A stretch of 16,955 nucleotides of DNA from Candidatus Omnitrophota bacterium (GCA_016206585.1 JACQRE010000121.1:1-16955), one strand, 5' to 3'; counted from the stretch's first letter, positions 1 to 6,887 are shown. The notes: generated by a model not told the origin, from the letters alone. Made by a program: numbers and translations.

Positions 1-42
1 ATCCGCGAGTTCGTCAACATCAAGACCGTCTACGTCGCGTAG
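1..42 (+). CDS. C-terminal end of an unidentified protein (partial)
   Basis: An open frame runs from the window edge to a TAG at 40-42 and encodes only the last 13 residues, ending in VNIKTVYVA. This is too short to assign a family. The phosphorylase start follows after 10 nt and has no good ribosome site of its own, so the two genes are probably cotranscribed and perhaps translationally coupled. Calling this coding rather than chance frame rests on that tight spacing and on GC-rich third positions. Confidence 0.55.
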   Translation: MREFVNIKTVYVA

Positions 43-52
43 CGCTCCTGGC

Positions 53-1747
53 ATGGCCCACGTCGCCTACTTCTCCATGGAAATCGCCCTGCGGTCCGAC
101 CTGCCGACGTACAGCGGCGGGTTGGGGGTGTTGGCGGGCGACACCATCCGCTCAGCCGCCGACCTGAGGATTCCGATGGTGGCGGTCAGCCTGCTGTACC
201 GCAAAGGCTACTTTGCCCAGCGCCTGGATCCAAGCGGATGGCAGCACGAGGAGCCGGTCGTCTGGGTGGTCGAGGACGTCCTGAAGGAGCAGCCGCCGCG
301 GGTGACCGTCACGATGGCGGGCCGCCCGGTGCAGGTGCGCGCCTGGCGCTATGACGTCACGGGTGTGGGCGGCTCCACGGTGCCAGTCCTCTTCCTGGAC
401 ACCGACCTGCCCGAGAACGCGCCGGAGGACCGGGCGTTGACCCACACGCTCTATGGAGGAGACCCGCGCTACCGGTTCTGCCAGGAGGTGATCCTGGGGA
501 TCGGGGGCGTGCGCATGCTCCGAGCGCTCGGCTACGAGGAGGTCCAGTGCTTTCATCTCAATGAAGGCCACGCCAGCCTCCTCGCGCTGGAGCTGCTGGA
601 TGAGCGCGCCAAGCGGTCGGGCCGCGGGGCGTTCACGTCCGAGGATGTGGACGCGGTGCGCCAGCAGTGCGTGTTCACGACCCACACGCCGGTGCCGGCC
701 GGGCACGATCAGTTCCCTATGGAGCTCGTCACGGAGGTGCTCGGACCCCGGGAGGACCTGCAGGCGTTGCAGGAGGTGTTCTGCTGCGAGGGGCAGTTCA
801 ACATGACGTACGTCGCGCTGCACCTCAGCCGGTATGTGAACGGGGTGGCGAAGCAGCATGGGGAAATTTCCCGGATGATGTTTGCGAACCACAAGATCGA
901 TTCGATCACCAACGGGGTGCACCTCGCCACGTGGGCCGCGCCGCCGTTCCAGGCGCTGTTTGACCGCTACGCTCCGGGCTGGAAAGAGGACAATTTCAGC
1001 CTCCGCCACGCGCTCAACATCCCCCGCCGCGAGATCTGGGACGCGCACCGGCAGGCGAAGCGGCGCCTCATCCAGGAGGTCAACCGCCGGACGAACGCGG
1101 GGATGGACGTGGAGGCCTTCACACTAGGCTTTGCCCGCCGGGCGGCACCCTACAAACGGGCCGACCTCTTCTTTCACGACCTGGAGCGCTTGAAGGCGCT
1201 CGCCTCCGCGGCGGGGGCGCTGCAGGTCATCTACGCCGGCAAGGCCCATCCCCAGGATCAGGGCGGGAAGGAGCTCATCCAGCGGATCTTCCAGGCTCGG
1301 GAAGCGCTGCGCCCGCACGTCAAAGTGGCCTACCTGGAGAACTACGACCTGGAGGCGGGGCGGCTCATCACCTCCGGCGTCGACGTCTGGCTCAACACGC
1401 CGCAGCCGCCCCTGGAGGCCTCCGGAACGAGCGGGATGAAGGCAGCACTCAACGGGGTGCCGAGCCTGAGCGTGCTGGATGGCTGGTGGATCGAGGGGCA
1501 TATTGAAGGGGTCACCGGCTGGGCGATCGACGGCGAGGAGACGGACGCGGAGGCACCCCCCGCGCGCGATGACGCCCAGGATGCCCGCGCGCTGTACGAG
1601 AAGCTGGAACGCGACGTCCTTCCGCTCTATTCCCACGTCCGAGACCGGTTCATCGACGTCATGCGCCACGCGATTGCGCTCAACGGCTCCTTCTTCAACA
1701 CCCAGCGGATGGTGCAGGAGTACGTGGTGAACGCCTATTTCCTTTAA
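53..1747 (+). CDS. glgP: Alpha-glucan (glycogen/starch) phosphorylase, short GT35 form
   Basis: This enzyme releases glucose 1-phosphate from alpha-1,4-glucans by phosphorolysis, using pyridoxal phosphate, in the cytoplasm. The 564 residues open with AYFSMEIAL and SGGLGVLAGDTIRSAADL, the usual beginning of the short bacterial phosphorylases. HTPVPAGHDQF lies near residue 220, and EASGTSGMKAALNG near 456-469, where Lys463 is the expected PLP Schiff-base lysine. The protein is much shorter than the roughly 800-residue glycogen phosphorylases because it lacks their N-terminal regulatory region. It is nevertheless full length for the short subfamily, so I do not regard it as truncated. The ATG at 53 fits the family N-terminus. 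No clear Shine-Dalgarno precedes it, so coupling to the gene ending at 42 is likely. The role is probably mobilisation of stored glucan. Confidence 0.95.
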   Translation: MAHVAYFSMEIALRSDLPTYSGGLGVLAGDTIRSAADLRIPMVAVSLLYRKGYFAQRLDPSGWQHEEPVVWVVEDVLKEQPPRVTVTMAGRPVQVRAWRYDVTGVGGSTVPVLFLDTDLPENAPEDRALTHTLYGGDPRYRFCQEVILGIGGVRMLRALGYEEVQCFHLNEGHASLLALELLDERAKRSGRGAFTSEDVDAVRQQCVFTTHTPVPAGHDQFPMELVTEVLGPREDLQALQEVFCCEGQFNMTYVALHLSRYVNGVAKQHGEISRMMFANHKIDSITNGVHLATWAAPPFQALFDRYAPGWKEDNFSLRHALNIPRREIWDAHRQAKRRLIQEVNRRTNAGMDVEAFTLGFARRAAPYKRADLFFHDLERLKALASAAGALQVIYAGKAHPQDQGGKELIQRIFQAREALRPHVKVAYLENYDLEAGRLITSGVDVWLNTPQPPLEASGTSGMKAALNGVPSLSVLDGWWIEGHIEGVTGWAIDGEETDAEAPPARDDAQDARALYEKLERDVLPLYSHVRDRFIDVMRHAIALNGSFFNTQRMVQEYVVNAYFL

Positions 1748-1777
1748 GAGGAAGCGCCGCTGGACGCGAAAGAAGCA

Positions 1778-1806
1778 TTGCCATCCAGCGCCCGAGACGG
1801 GATAAT
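1778..1806 (+). promoter_or_regulatory. Sigma70-type promoter for the acyl-ACP desaturase gene
   Basis: TTGCCA at 1778-1783 (5 of 6 to TTGACA) and GATAAT at 1801-1806 (5 of 6 to TATAAT) are separated by exactly 17 nt. Transcription would start near 1813, giving a leader of about 45 nt that contains the GGAGG ribosome site at 1846-1850. The -35 lies inside a 7-bp inverted repeat (CGCTGGA at 1759-1765, TCCAGCG at 1784-1790) that could act as a weak operator. Function is inferred from consensus match only. Confidence 0.6.
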
Positions 1807-1857
1807 AGGCTGCTCGTCGAGGAGAAGCGGTGTGCCCCCACCATCGGAGGAAACCCA

Positions 1858-2850
1858 GTGCTCATAGATACGCGTGTGAACGTGCTCAAGAGCATGGAGG
1901 GGTTCGTTGAGGAACAGCTCGTCCTGCTCAACCCGGTCCAGGAGAGCTGGCAGCCGGGCGACCTCCTGCCTGACCTGACGGTCGACGATTGGCGCGAATC
2001 GCTGCAGCGCCTCCGGGAAGGCGCGCAGGGCATCCCGGACGACGCCCTCGTGGTGTTGGTGGGCAACACGGTGACCGAGGAGGCGCTGCCGTCGTATCAA
2101 ACGATGGCCAACCGCCATCCGGGGGTGGCCGATGAGACGGGGGCGAGCGACAGCCCCTGGGCGCGCTGGACGCGCGGCTGGACCGCGGAAGAGAACCGCC
2201 ACGGCGAGCTCCTGAGCACCTACCTCTATCTCTCAGGGCGCGTCGATATGCGGGAGGTTCAGGTGACCACGCAGTACCTCATCGGGAATGGTTTTGATCC
2301 CCACACCGCCAATGATCCGTACAAGGGGCTGGTCTACACGTCGTTTCAGGAGCGGGCCACACGGGTGTCCCACGGCAACATGGCCCAGCTGGCCAACAAG
2401 AGCGGCGACGTGCTCTTGGGGAAGATGTGCAACCTCGTCGCCGGCGATGAGGCGAGGCACGAAGAGGTCTATAAGCGGTTTGTGAAAAAGATCCTGGAGC
2501 TCGATCCCGGCGAGGGCGTGCAGGCGATCGCGCAGATGATGACATCCCGCGTGGTGATGCCCGCACGGCTCATGTCCGATGGGAGCGCGCGGGATCTCTT
2601 TAGCCAGTTCGCGCTGGTCGCGCAGCGCGTGGGCGTGTACACCACGCATGATTACGCGGCGATCATGGAGCATCTGGTGGCGTACTGGGACATCGCGCAT
2701 CTGTCCGGCTTGCGGGACGCCGCCGCAAAAGCCCAGGACTATCTCTGCGGGTTGGCGGCGCGCTATCGCGCGGTGGCCGACAGCATGAGCAAGCGCCTGG
2801 CGCGCCAGCCCAAGGCGGCCTTTCGGTGGATTTTTAACCGCTCCGTGTGA
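1858..2850 (+). CDS. Acyl-[acyl-carrier-protein] desaturase, soluble plant-type di-iron enzyme
   Basis: This soluble enzyme introduces a cis double bond into a saturated acyl chain bound to ACP, using O2 and ferredoxin-type electrons. It therefore makes unsaturated membrane fatty acids aerobically. All the di-iron ligand motifs of the plant stearoyl-ACP desaturase family are visible: EEALPSYQTM (Glu75), EENRHG (Glu112, His115), SFQERAT (Glu165) and DEARHE (Glu198, His201). The N-terminal MEGFVEEQLVLLNPV and WQPGDLLPD also match the family. The length of 330 residues is near that of mature plant enzymes. The GTG start at 1858 is chosen because GGAGG (1846-1850) lies 7 nt upstream. Regiospecificity cannot be read from sequence. 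No ferredoxin or reductase gene lies nearby. It has its own promoter and appears monocistronic. Confidence 0.95.
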   Translation: MLIDTRVNVLKSMEGFVEEQLVLLNPVQESWQPGDLLPDLTVDDWRESLQRLREGAQGIPDDALVVLVGNTVTEEALPSYQTMANRHPGVADETGASDSPWARWTRGWTAEENRHGELLSTYLYLSGRVDMREVQVTTQYLIGNGFDPHTANDPYKGLVYTSFQERATRVSHGNMAQLANKSGDVLLGKMCNLVAGDEARHEEVYKRFVKKILELDPGEGVQAIAQMMTSRVVMPARLMSDGSARDLFSQFALVAQRVGVYTTHDYAAIMEHLVAYWDIAHLSGLRDAAAKAQDYLCGLAARYRAVADSMSKRLARQPKAAFRWIFNRSV

Positions 2851-2898
2851 GGTGAACGGGGTGGAGGGCAGGTCAAGCGGGGATGAGCGCTAGAGAGC

Positions 2899-2951
2899 GG
2901 CGGAGCTTGTTTCCAGGCCGGTCTTTGCCTTCGGCAAACAAGGCCTCCGCC
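2899..2951. terminator. Hairpin between convergent genes, probable bidirectional terminator
   Basis: The arms GGCGGAGCTTGTTT (2899-2912) and its near complement (2936-2951) pair over 14 bp with a 2-nt bulge at 2943-2944. A competing inner hairpin TTTGCC/GGCAAA with a 3-nt loop (2924-2938) uses part of the same sequence. It sits between the desaturase gene (+) and the csp gene (-), which converge here. There is no long T tract on either side, so intrinsic termination may be weak. The structure could instead stabilise 3' ends. Confidence 0.5.
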
Positions 2952-2957
2952 CTATGT

Positions 2958-2995
2958 CCCCCGAGCGTTCTTGGTGCACGACCGTTCGCTGGGGG
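2958..2995. repeat. Second imperfect inverted repeat downstream of csp
   Basis: CCCCCGAGCG (2958-2967) pairs with CGCTGGGGG (2987-2995) with G2963 bulged and a loop of about 19 nt. It lies immediately 3' of the csp coding region on the minus strand, so it would be the first structure in the csp 3' untranslated region. It has no T tract. A terminator or mRNA-stability role is inferred from position. Confidence 0.35.
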
Positions 2996-3024
2996 CAGAT
3001 CTCAGGTGACCTGGGGAGGGGTGC

Positions 3025-3228
3025 TTACAGCATGACGACGTTGCTCGCCTGTGGGCCATTCGGACCACTGGTCACCTCGAACTCCACGGACTGTCCTTCC
3101 TGCAGCGACTTGAAGCCCTCGCCTTGGATTGACGAGTGGTGGACAAACACGTCCTTCGAGCCGTCCTCCGGGCTGATAAAACCGTAGCCCTTCTGATCGC
3201 TGAACCACTTCACGGTGCCTTTCGCCAT
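3025..3228 (-). CDS. Cold-shock domain protein (CspA family RNA chaperone)
   Basis: This is a 67-residue single cold-shock domain that binds single-stranded RNA and DNA and melts secondary structure. It begins MAKGTVKWFSDQKGYGFI and carries both RNA-binding motifs, KGYGFI (RNP1) and DVFVHH (RNP2). It ends ASNVVML, standard for the family. I place the start at the ATG at 3228 because all family members begin MAxGTVKWF and a GGGGG ribosome site (3237-3241) lies 8 nt upstream. An upstream in-frame GTG at 3237 would overlap that site. It lies 32 nt downstream of infA on the same strand, so the two are probably cotranscribed. Whether it is cold-induced or constitutive cannot be told from sequence. 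Confidence 0.95.
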   Translation of the reverse strand: MAKGTVKWFSDQKGYGFISPEDGSKDVFVHHSSIQGEGFKSLQEGQSVEFEVTSGPNGPQASNVVML

Positions 3229-3260
3229 ACCATTCACCCCCTTTCCCTCTGTTGACTGCG

Positions 3261-3479
3261 TTATTTCACTAAGTACACGATTCGGCCTTGGGTCAGATCG
3301 TACGGGGAAAGCAGCAGGCCCACCCGGTCTCCTTCAAGAATGCGCCGCGTCTGCCACTGCATCTTGCCCGCCACGTACGCCAGCACGCGATGGCCGCCGT
3401 TCAGTTCAATCCGGAATTTCGAGTTGGGGAGCCGTTCGACCACGAGCCCTTCCACCCCAACCGCTTCCTCTTTGGCCAT
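3261..3479 (-). CDS. infA: Translation initiation factor IF-1
   Basis: This 72-residue S1/OB-fold protein occupies the ribosomal A site during initiation. Diagnostic features are the start MAKEE, LPNSKFRIEL (residues about 17-26), GKMQWQTRRILEGDRV and the ending SPYDLTQGRIVYLVK, which match IF-1 along its whole length. The ATG at 3479 agrees with the family and has AAGGAG at 3490-3495, 10 nt upstream. The usual bacterial context beside secY or rpmJ is absent. Instead the gene pairs with csp downstream and is divergent from lpxD, so it may be a second or relocated infA copy. A long leader containing an intrinsic terminator precedes it (separate entry). Confidence 0.93.
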   Translation of the reverse strand: MAKEEAVGVEGLVVERLPNSKFRIELNGGHRVLAYVAGKMQWQTRRILEGDRVGLLLSPYDLTQGRIVYLVK

Positions 3480-3520
3480 GGCGGGACAACTCCTTCCCAA
3501 TCGGCGAAACGCATTGGGCA

Positions 3521-3556
3521 AACAAAAACGCCGCGGAGCAGCTTACAGCTCCACGG
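3521..3556 (-). terminator. Intrinsic terminator inside the infA leader (possible attenuator)
   Basis: Read on the minus strand, CCGTGGAGC (3556-3548) pairs over 9 bp, including one G-T, with GCTCCGCGG (3539-3531) around an 8-nt loop. It is followed by CG and the T tract TTTTTGTT (3528-3521). No minus-strand gene lies upstream, since lpxD diverges, so this terminator sits within the leader of infA itself. CAGCTT (3578-3573) could pair with AAGCTG (3544-3539) in the loop and 3' arm, a candidate alternative structure. It could therefore be an attenuator or the 3' end of a small RNA of about 65 nt. Confidence 0.6.
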
Positions 3557-3592
3557 CCTCTGTTTCACCTCAAAGCTGAAAACCACCGGAGT

Positions 3593-3621
3593 AGGCTACG
3601 CTGTTCGAGGCGCGAAGTCAA
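3593..3621 (-). promoter_or_regulatory. Candidate sigma70 promoter for the infA-csp unit
   Basis: On the minus strand TTGACT (3621-3616, 5 of 6) and TAGCCT (3598-3593, weak, 3 of 6) are spaced by 17 nt. Transcription would begin near 3586 and run through the leader terminator before reaching infA. The -35 is good and the -10 is poor. Confidence 0.4.
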
Positions 3622-3642
3622 CCAGAATCGCTGGCGGTTTTT

Positions 3643-3651
3643 TGCTATGAT
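3643..3651 (+). promoter_or_regulatory. Extended -10 promoter for lpxD
   Basis: TGCTATGAT fits the extended -10 form TGNTATAAT with one mismatch, and no good -35 lies upstream. The expected start near 3658 would leave only about 7 nt before the lpxD ATG. Either lpxD is translated from a nearly leaderless message or a further upstream promoter supplies the AGGGG ribosome site at 3652-3656. Confidence 0.4.
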
Positions 3652-3664
3652 AGGGGCACCGAGC

Positions 3665-4732
3665 ATGACGCACACGCTGGCCTCGCTCGCCACCCGCCTG
3701 AAGGGTACCGTCATCGGGGATGGCGCCACGCCGATCCACGGGATGGGCGGACTCGACGACGTGCAGGCCGGCCAGCTCACGTTTGTGGAGGATGCCAAGC
3801 GGCTGCCGCAAGCGCTCGCCAGCCCCGCGGCGGCGGTCATCGTGCCGCTCGGGTTGGATGACCTGGCAGGGCGCTCCGGCATCCAGGTGTCCAGCCCCAA
3901 GCTCGCCTTCGCCCATCTGCTCGAGCTGTTCCATCCAGAACCCGCCCCAACCGGCCAGGTGCACCCGACCGCCGTGGTCGGGAAGGACGTGCGCCTGGGG
4001 GAGCGCGTCTCCATCGGGCCGCACGCGGTGTTGGGCGAGCAGGTGAGTGTGGGCCGCGGCACGGTGATCGGGGCCGGCGCGTACGTGGGCGATGGGGTCA
4101 CGATCGGCGACCACTGCGTGCTCGATCCGAACGTCACCATCTACCGCCGGACGGTCATCGGCCGCCGCGTGCAGATCCACGGCGGGTCGGTGGTCGGGGG
4201 CGACGGCTTCGGCTACGTCTTCGACCAGGGACGCTACGTGAAGGTGCCGCAGACCGGCAACGTGATCATCGAGGATGACGTGGAGCTCGGCTGCAACGTC
4301 TGCGTGGACCGCGCGACCGTCGGCTCGACGCTGATCCAGCAGGGCACCAAGATCGACAACCTCGTCCAGATCGCCCACAACGATCGGATCGGCAGGCACG
4401 TGGTGATCGCCGGCCAGGCGGGGCTCTCGGGCAGTGTGACCGTCGGCGACTATGTGATGATGGGCGGCAAGGCCGGCCTCGTCGATCATCTGACCGTCGG
4501 CCCGCAGGCCCAGATCGGGGCGGGGAGCGTGGTGACCAAATCGATCGGGCCCCGCCAGAACGTCTGGGGGTTTCCGGCGCGCCCGGTACAGGAGACGAAG
4601 CGCCAGATGGCGTCCGCCGCCAGGCTGCCGGGGCTCTTCAAGACGGTGGCGGACCTGTTGAAGCGGCTCGCCGCCGTCGAGCAGCGGCTCGATCGTCTCA
4701 CACGCACCGATGGATCGTCCGGTGATCCGTGA
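3665..4732 (+). CDS. lpxD: UDP-3-O-acylglucosamine N-acyltransferase
   Basis: LpxD transfers a 3-hydroxyacyl chain from ACP to UDP-3-O-acylglucosamine, the third step of lipid A synthesis, in the cytoplasm. The 355 residues comprise an N-terminal uridine-binding domain (about 1-100, with QLTFVEDAKRL) and a left-handed beta helix of hexapeptide repeats (about 100-320) containing GGSVVGGDGFGYV. A C-terminal helix follows (LLKRLAAVEQRLDRL). The catalytic histidine is seen in NLVQIAHN at His238, one position from the E. coli number, which supports the ATG at 3665. Another in-frame ATG at 3647 falls on the -10 element. The gene diverges from infA and overlaps the next gene by 4 nt. Its genomic separation from lpxA, fabZ and bamA differs from the proteobacterial cluster. 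It implies a lipid A-containing outer membrane. Confidence 0.96.
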   Translation: MTHTLASLATRLKGTVIGDGATPIHGMGGLDDVQAGQLTFVEDAKRLPQALASPAAAVIVPLGLDDLAGRSGIQVSSPKLAFAHLLELFHPEPAPTGQVHPTAVVGKDVRLGERVSIGPHAVLGEQVSVGRGTVIGAGAYVGDGVTIGDHCVLDPNVTIYRRTVIGRRVQIHGGSVVGGDGFGYVFDQGRYVKVPQTGNVIIEDDVELGCNVCVDRATVGSTLIQQGTKIDNLVQIAHNDRIGRHVVIAGQAGLSGSVTVGDYVMMGGKAGLVDHLTVGPQAQIGAGSVVTKSIGPRQNVWGFPARPVQETKRQMASAARLPGLFKTVADLLKRLAAVEQRLDRLTRTDGSSGDP

Positions 4733-4998
4733 TAGGTTTCAGCGATCCGGTGGCGGCGGTGGAGTGGTGGGCCATGTGGCTGTGGCGCGTCCTGGTTGCC
4801 GTGGCCGCCGCGGCGATGGTGTTGGGCAGCCTGAGCGCGGCCGCCCCGGCGCGGTCGATCGCGCTGTACCAGCGGATCATGACATGGTGCAACTGGCGCG
4901 TCGAGCCGATCGACCCCGCCCATGAGCTGCGCACCACACGGCTGCTCGGATGGCTGCTGATCGGGCTGGGGTGCCTTCTGGCATGGCGACTCGTGTGA
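4729..4998 (+). CDS. Small two-helix membrane protein of unknown function
   Basis: The 89-residue product has two hydrophobic segments, about 17-36 (WLWRVLVAVAAAAMVLGSL) and 71-88 (LLGWLLIGLGCLLAWRLV). They are separated by a polar stretch holding ALYQRIMTWCNWRVEPIDP, which would make a helical hairpin. I do not recognise the family. Gene status is supported by the GTGA overlap with the lpxD stop and the 16-nt overlap with msrA, a typical translational-coupling arrangement. The start is uncertain: the ATG at 4774, with GGAG at 4761-4764, would give a 74-residue version that keeps both helices. Two tryptophans and a cysteine in the loop are worth noting. The location suggests an envelope role. 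Confidence 0.65.
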   Translation: MIGFSDPVAAVEWWAMWLWRVLVAVAAAAMVLGSLSAAAPARSIALYQRIMTWCNWRVEPIDPAHELRTTRLLGWLLIGLGCLLAWRLV

Positions 4999-5627
4999 CA
5001 TGGGCGCTGGCGCTCGTGCTGGCCGCCGTGGCACACACCGGCTGGGCTGAGGAGGGAACTGGCGCGTCGATGGCGGTCAATCGCCAATTAGCGAAAGCGG
5101 TGTTTGCGGGCGGCTGCTTCTGGTGCATGGAGCCGCCGTTTTCGCACCTTCCGGGCGTGATCGCCGTGATGCCGGGCTACACCGGCGGCACGAAGGCGAA
5201 CCCGACGTACGAGGAGGTGTCCTCCGGAGCGACGGGCCACGCGGAGGCGGTCGAGATCCTCTACGATCCGGCGAAAGTCTCCTACGAGCAGCTGCTGGAG
5301 ACGTTCTGGATGAACATCGATCCGACACAGGCGGATGGCCAGTTCGCGGACCGCGGCTCGCAGTACCGCCCGGCGATCTTCTACGCGACCGAGGAGCAGG
5401 AGCGACTCGCGCGCGCCTCGAAGGCCGCGCTGGAGCGGTCCAGGAAGTTCACGAAGCCGATCGTCACCGAGATCGTCCGGGCCTCACCCTTCTACCCGGC
5501 CGAGGACTACCACCGGGAGTACTACAAGAAGAACCCGATGCGCTACCAGCTCTACAAGGCGGGCTCGGGCCGCGAAGGGTTCATCCAGCGCACCTGGGGT
5601 GAAGCCGCCGAAAGCGCCCACGAGTAG
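4983..5627 (+). CDS. msrA: Exported peptide-methionine (S)-S-oxide reductase
   Basis: MsrA repairs oxidised methionine (the S-sulfoxide) in proteins. The catalytic motif GCFWCMEPPF places the nucleophile at Cys45. Other family blocks are PGYTGG, GATGHAEAVEI, DPTQADGQFADRGSQYRPAIF and FYPAEDYHREYY. I choose the ATG at 4983 because it gives a clear signal peptide (ATRVTWALALVLAAVAHTGWA, cleavage probably before EEG), so the enzyme is likely periplasmic or lipoprotein-independent envelope quality control. There is no cysteine after the GCFWC motif, so the C-terminal resolving cysteines of many MsrA enzymes are absent and Cys48 or a redox partner must resolve. The start overlaps the preceding gene by 16 nt, indicating coupling in the lpxD operon. 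No msrB is fused or adjacent. Confidence 0.95.
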   Translation: MATRVTWALALVLAAVAHTGWAEEGTGASMAVNRQLAKAVFAGGCFWCMEPPFSHLPGVIAVMPGYTGGTKANPTYEEVSSGATGHAEAVEILYDPAKVSYEQLLETFWMNIDPTQADGQFADRGSQYRPAIFYATEEQERLARASKAALERSRKFTKPIVTEIVRASPFYPAEDYHREYYKKNPMRYQLYKAGSGREGFIQRTWGEAAESAHE

Positions 5628-5691
5628 GATGCCGGCATTGTCCCCAAGGCGCTGGAGTCGCTCTTCGGCGTCTGAGCCGGACGGTTCCACG

Positions 5692-5731
5692 GCAATACAA
5701 AACGGCCGCTCCCGGATCCGGGGGCGGCCGT
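5692..5731 (-). terminator. Intrinsic terminator of fbaB
   Basis: The arms 5702-5715 and 5718-5731 are complementary over 14 positions with a single G-T pair, centred on GGATCC. On the minus strand the stem is followed directly by TTTTGTATT (5701-5693), the expected U-rich tail. It therefore ends transcripts from fbaB, 17 nt beyond its stop codon. In the other orientation, for msrA, there is no comparable T run. Confidence 0.85.
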
Positions 5732-5747
5732 GTCGTTGAGGGGTCGG

Positions 5748-6815
5748 TTACGCGACCGTGACCTCCTGACAGAGGTAGACGTCCTGGATTGCGTTGAGGA
5801 GCTTCACCCCGTCGGCCATCGGCCGCTGGAACGCCTTGCGGCCGCTGATGAGCCCCAGGCCGCCGGCGCGCTTGTTGATGACCGCCGTGCGCACCGCCTC
5901 CTCGAAGTCCTTCTTGCCTGTGGCCCCACCGGAGTTGATGAGCCCCATGCGTCCGGCGTAGCAGTTCAGGACCTGGTAGCGGCACAGGTCGATGGGGTGA
6001 TCGCTGGTGAGCTCGCTGTAGATGCGCTTGTCGGTCTTGCCGTAGCTCGACTCGACGTTCAGCGCGGTGAACCCGCCGTTGTTCTCCGGCAGCTTCTGCT
6101 TGATAATGTCCGCCTCGATGGTGACGCCGAGGTGGTTGGCCTGCCCGGTGAGGTCCGCCGCGAGGTGGTAGTCCGTGCCCTTCTTGAAGGCGTTGTTGCG
6201 CAGGTAGCACCAGAGGATCGTCGCCATCCCCAGCGAGTGCGCCTGATGGAAGGCCTGGCTGACCTCCACGATCTGACGGCCGCTTTCCGGCGAGCCGAAG
6301 TAGATCGTCGCCCCGACCGCGACGGCACCCATCTCCTGGGCCTGCTTGGCATTCCCAAACATGATTTGATCGAACTTGTTCGGGTACGTGAGGAGCTCGT
6401 TGTGATTGATCTTCACGATAAACGGAATTTTCTTCGCGTAGCGCTTGCTGACCGCGCCCAACACGCCCAGCGTGGAGGCGACCGCGTTGCAGTCCCCCTC
6501 AATCGCGAGCTTGACGATGTTCTCCGGGTCGAAATAGTCCGGGTTGGGCGCGAAGGAGGCGCCGGCGGAATGCTCGATGCCCTGGTCAACCGGCAGGATG
6601 GACAGGTACCCGGTGCCGGCGAGCCGGCCGTGGCCAAAGAGCGCCCGAAGGCTGCCCAGGACGGAGGCTGGCCGGTCACTGGGCGCGAAGATCCGGTCGA
6701 CCCAGTCCGGGCCCGGCAGATGCAGCCGCTCCTTCTTGATCTTCGGCGCGGAGAAACCCAGCAGCATCTCCGCCTCGCCGCCCAATTGCTGGCGGATCTG
6801 GTCGTAGGTCAACAT
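5748..6815 (-). CDS. fbaB: Class I fructose-bisphosphate aldolase, FbaB/DhnA type
   Basis: This enzyme cleaves or forms fructose 1,6-bisphosphate by a Schiff-base mechanism in glycolysis and gluconeogenesis. The 355 residues align by eye with E. coli FbaB from end to end: GRLAGTGYLSILPVDQG, EHSAGASFAPNP, KINHNE, MGAVAVGATIYFGS, DLTGQANHLG and VINKRAGGLGLI. The active lysine is probably Lys239 in ADIIKQK, assigned by family resemblance. The frame stays open upstream to 6932, but the ATG at 6815 is preferred. It gives the normal N-terminus, has AGGAGG at 6820-6825, and lies downstream of a good promoter whose start would be near 6881. The gene is a single transcription unit with its own promoter and terminator. 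The ribosome site is only 4 nt from the ATG. Confidence 0.96.
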   Translation of the reverse strand: MLTYDQIRQQLGGEAEMLLGFSAPKIKKERLHLPGPDWVDRIFAPSDRPASVLGSLRALFGHGRLAGTGYLSILPVDQGIEHSAGASFAPNPDYFDPENIVKLAIEGDCNAVASTLGVLGAVSKRYAKKIPFIVKINHNELLTYPNKFDQIMFGNAKQAQEMGAVAVGATIYFGSPESGRQIVEVSQAFHQAHSLGMATILWCYLRNNAFKKGTDYHLAADLTGQANHLGVTIEADIIKQKLPENNGGFTALNVESSYGKTDKRIYSELTSDHPIDLCRYQVLNCYAGRMGLINSGGATGKKDFEEAVRTAVINKRAGGLGLISGRKAFQRPMADGVKLLNAIQDVYLCQEVTVA

Positions 6816-6887
6816 GCCGCCTCCTGTCGGTGTCATGGAAGTGGTGCGCGAACGTGGGGTCGCCGTCGCTGTCGTCATCGCGGCCCT

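Noticed and set aside
152..1048. A 298-codon minus-strand open frame opposite the phosphorylase gene
   Set aside because: Its translation is Arg/His/Pro-rich low-complexity sequence without family motifs, typical of the reverse strand of GC-rich coding DNA, and it has no ribosome site.
53..1747. The phosphorylase as a 5'-truncated gene
   Set aside because: The short subfamily naturally starts with AYFSMEI, and the PLP lysine region and C-terminus are complete.
3215..3664. N-terminal extension of the lpxD frame by 150 codons
   Set aside because: It overlaps infA and csp on the other strand, has no LpxD homology, and His238 numbering agrees with starting at 3665.
5625..5675. Read-through of the msrA TAG, with 15 further in-frame codons to a TGA
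   Set aside because: A 15-codon extension is expected by chance in GC-rich DNA, and the MsrA family length is already complete at the TAG.
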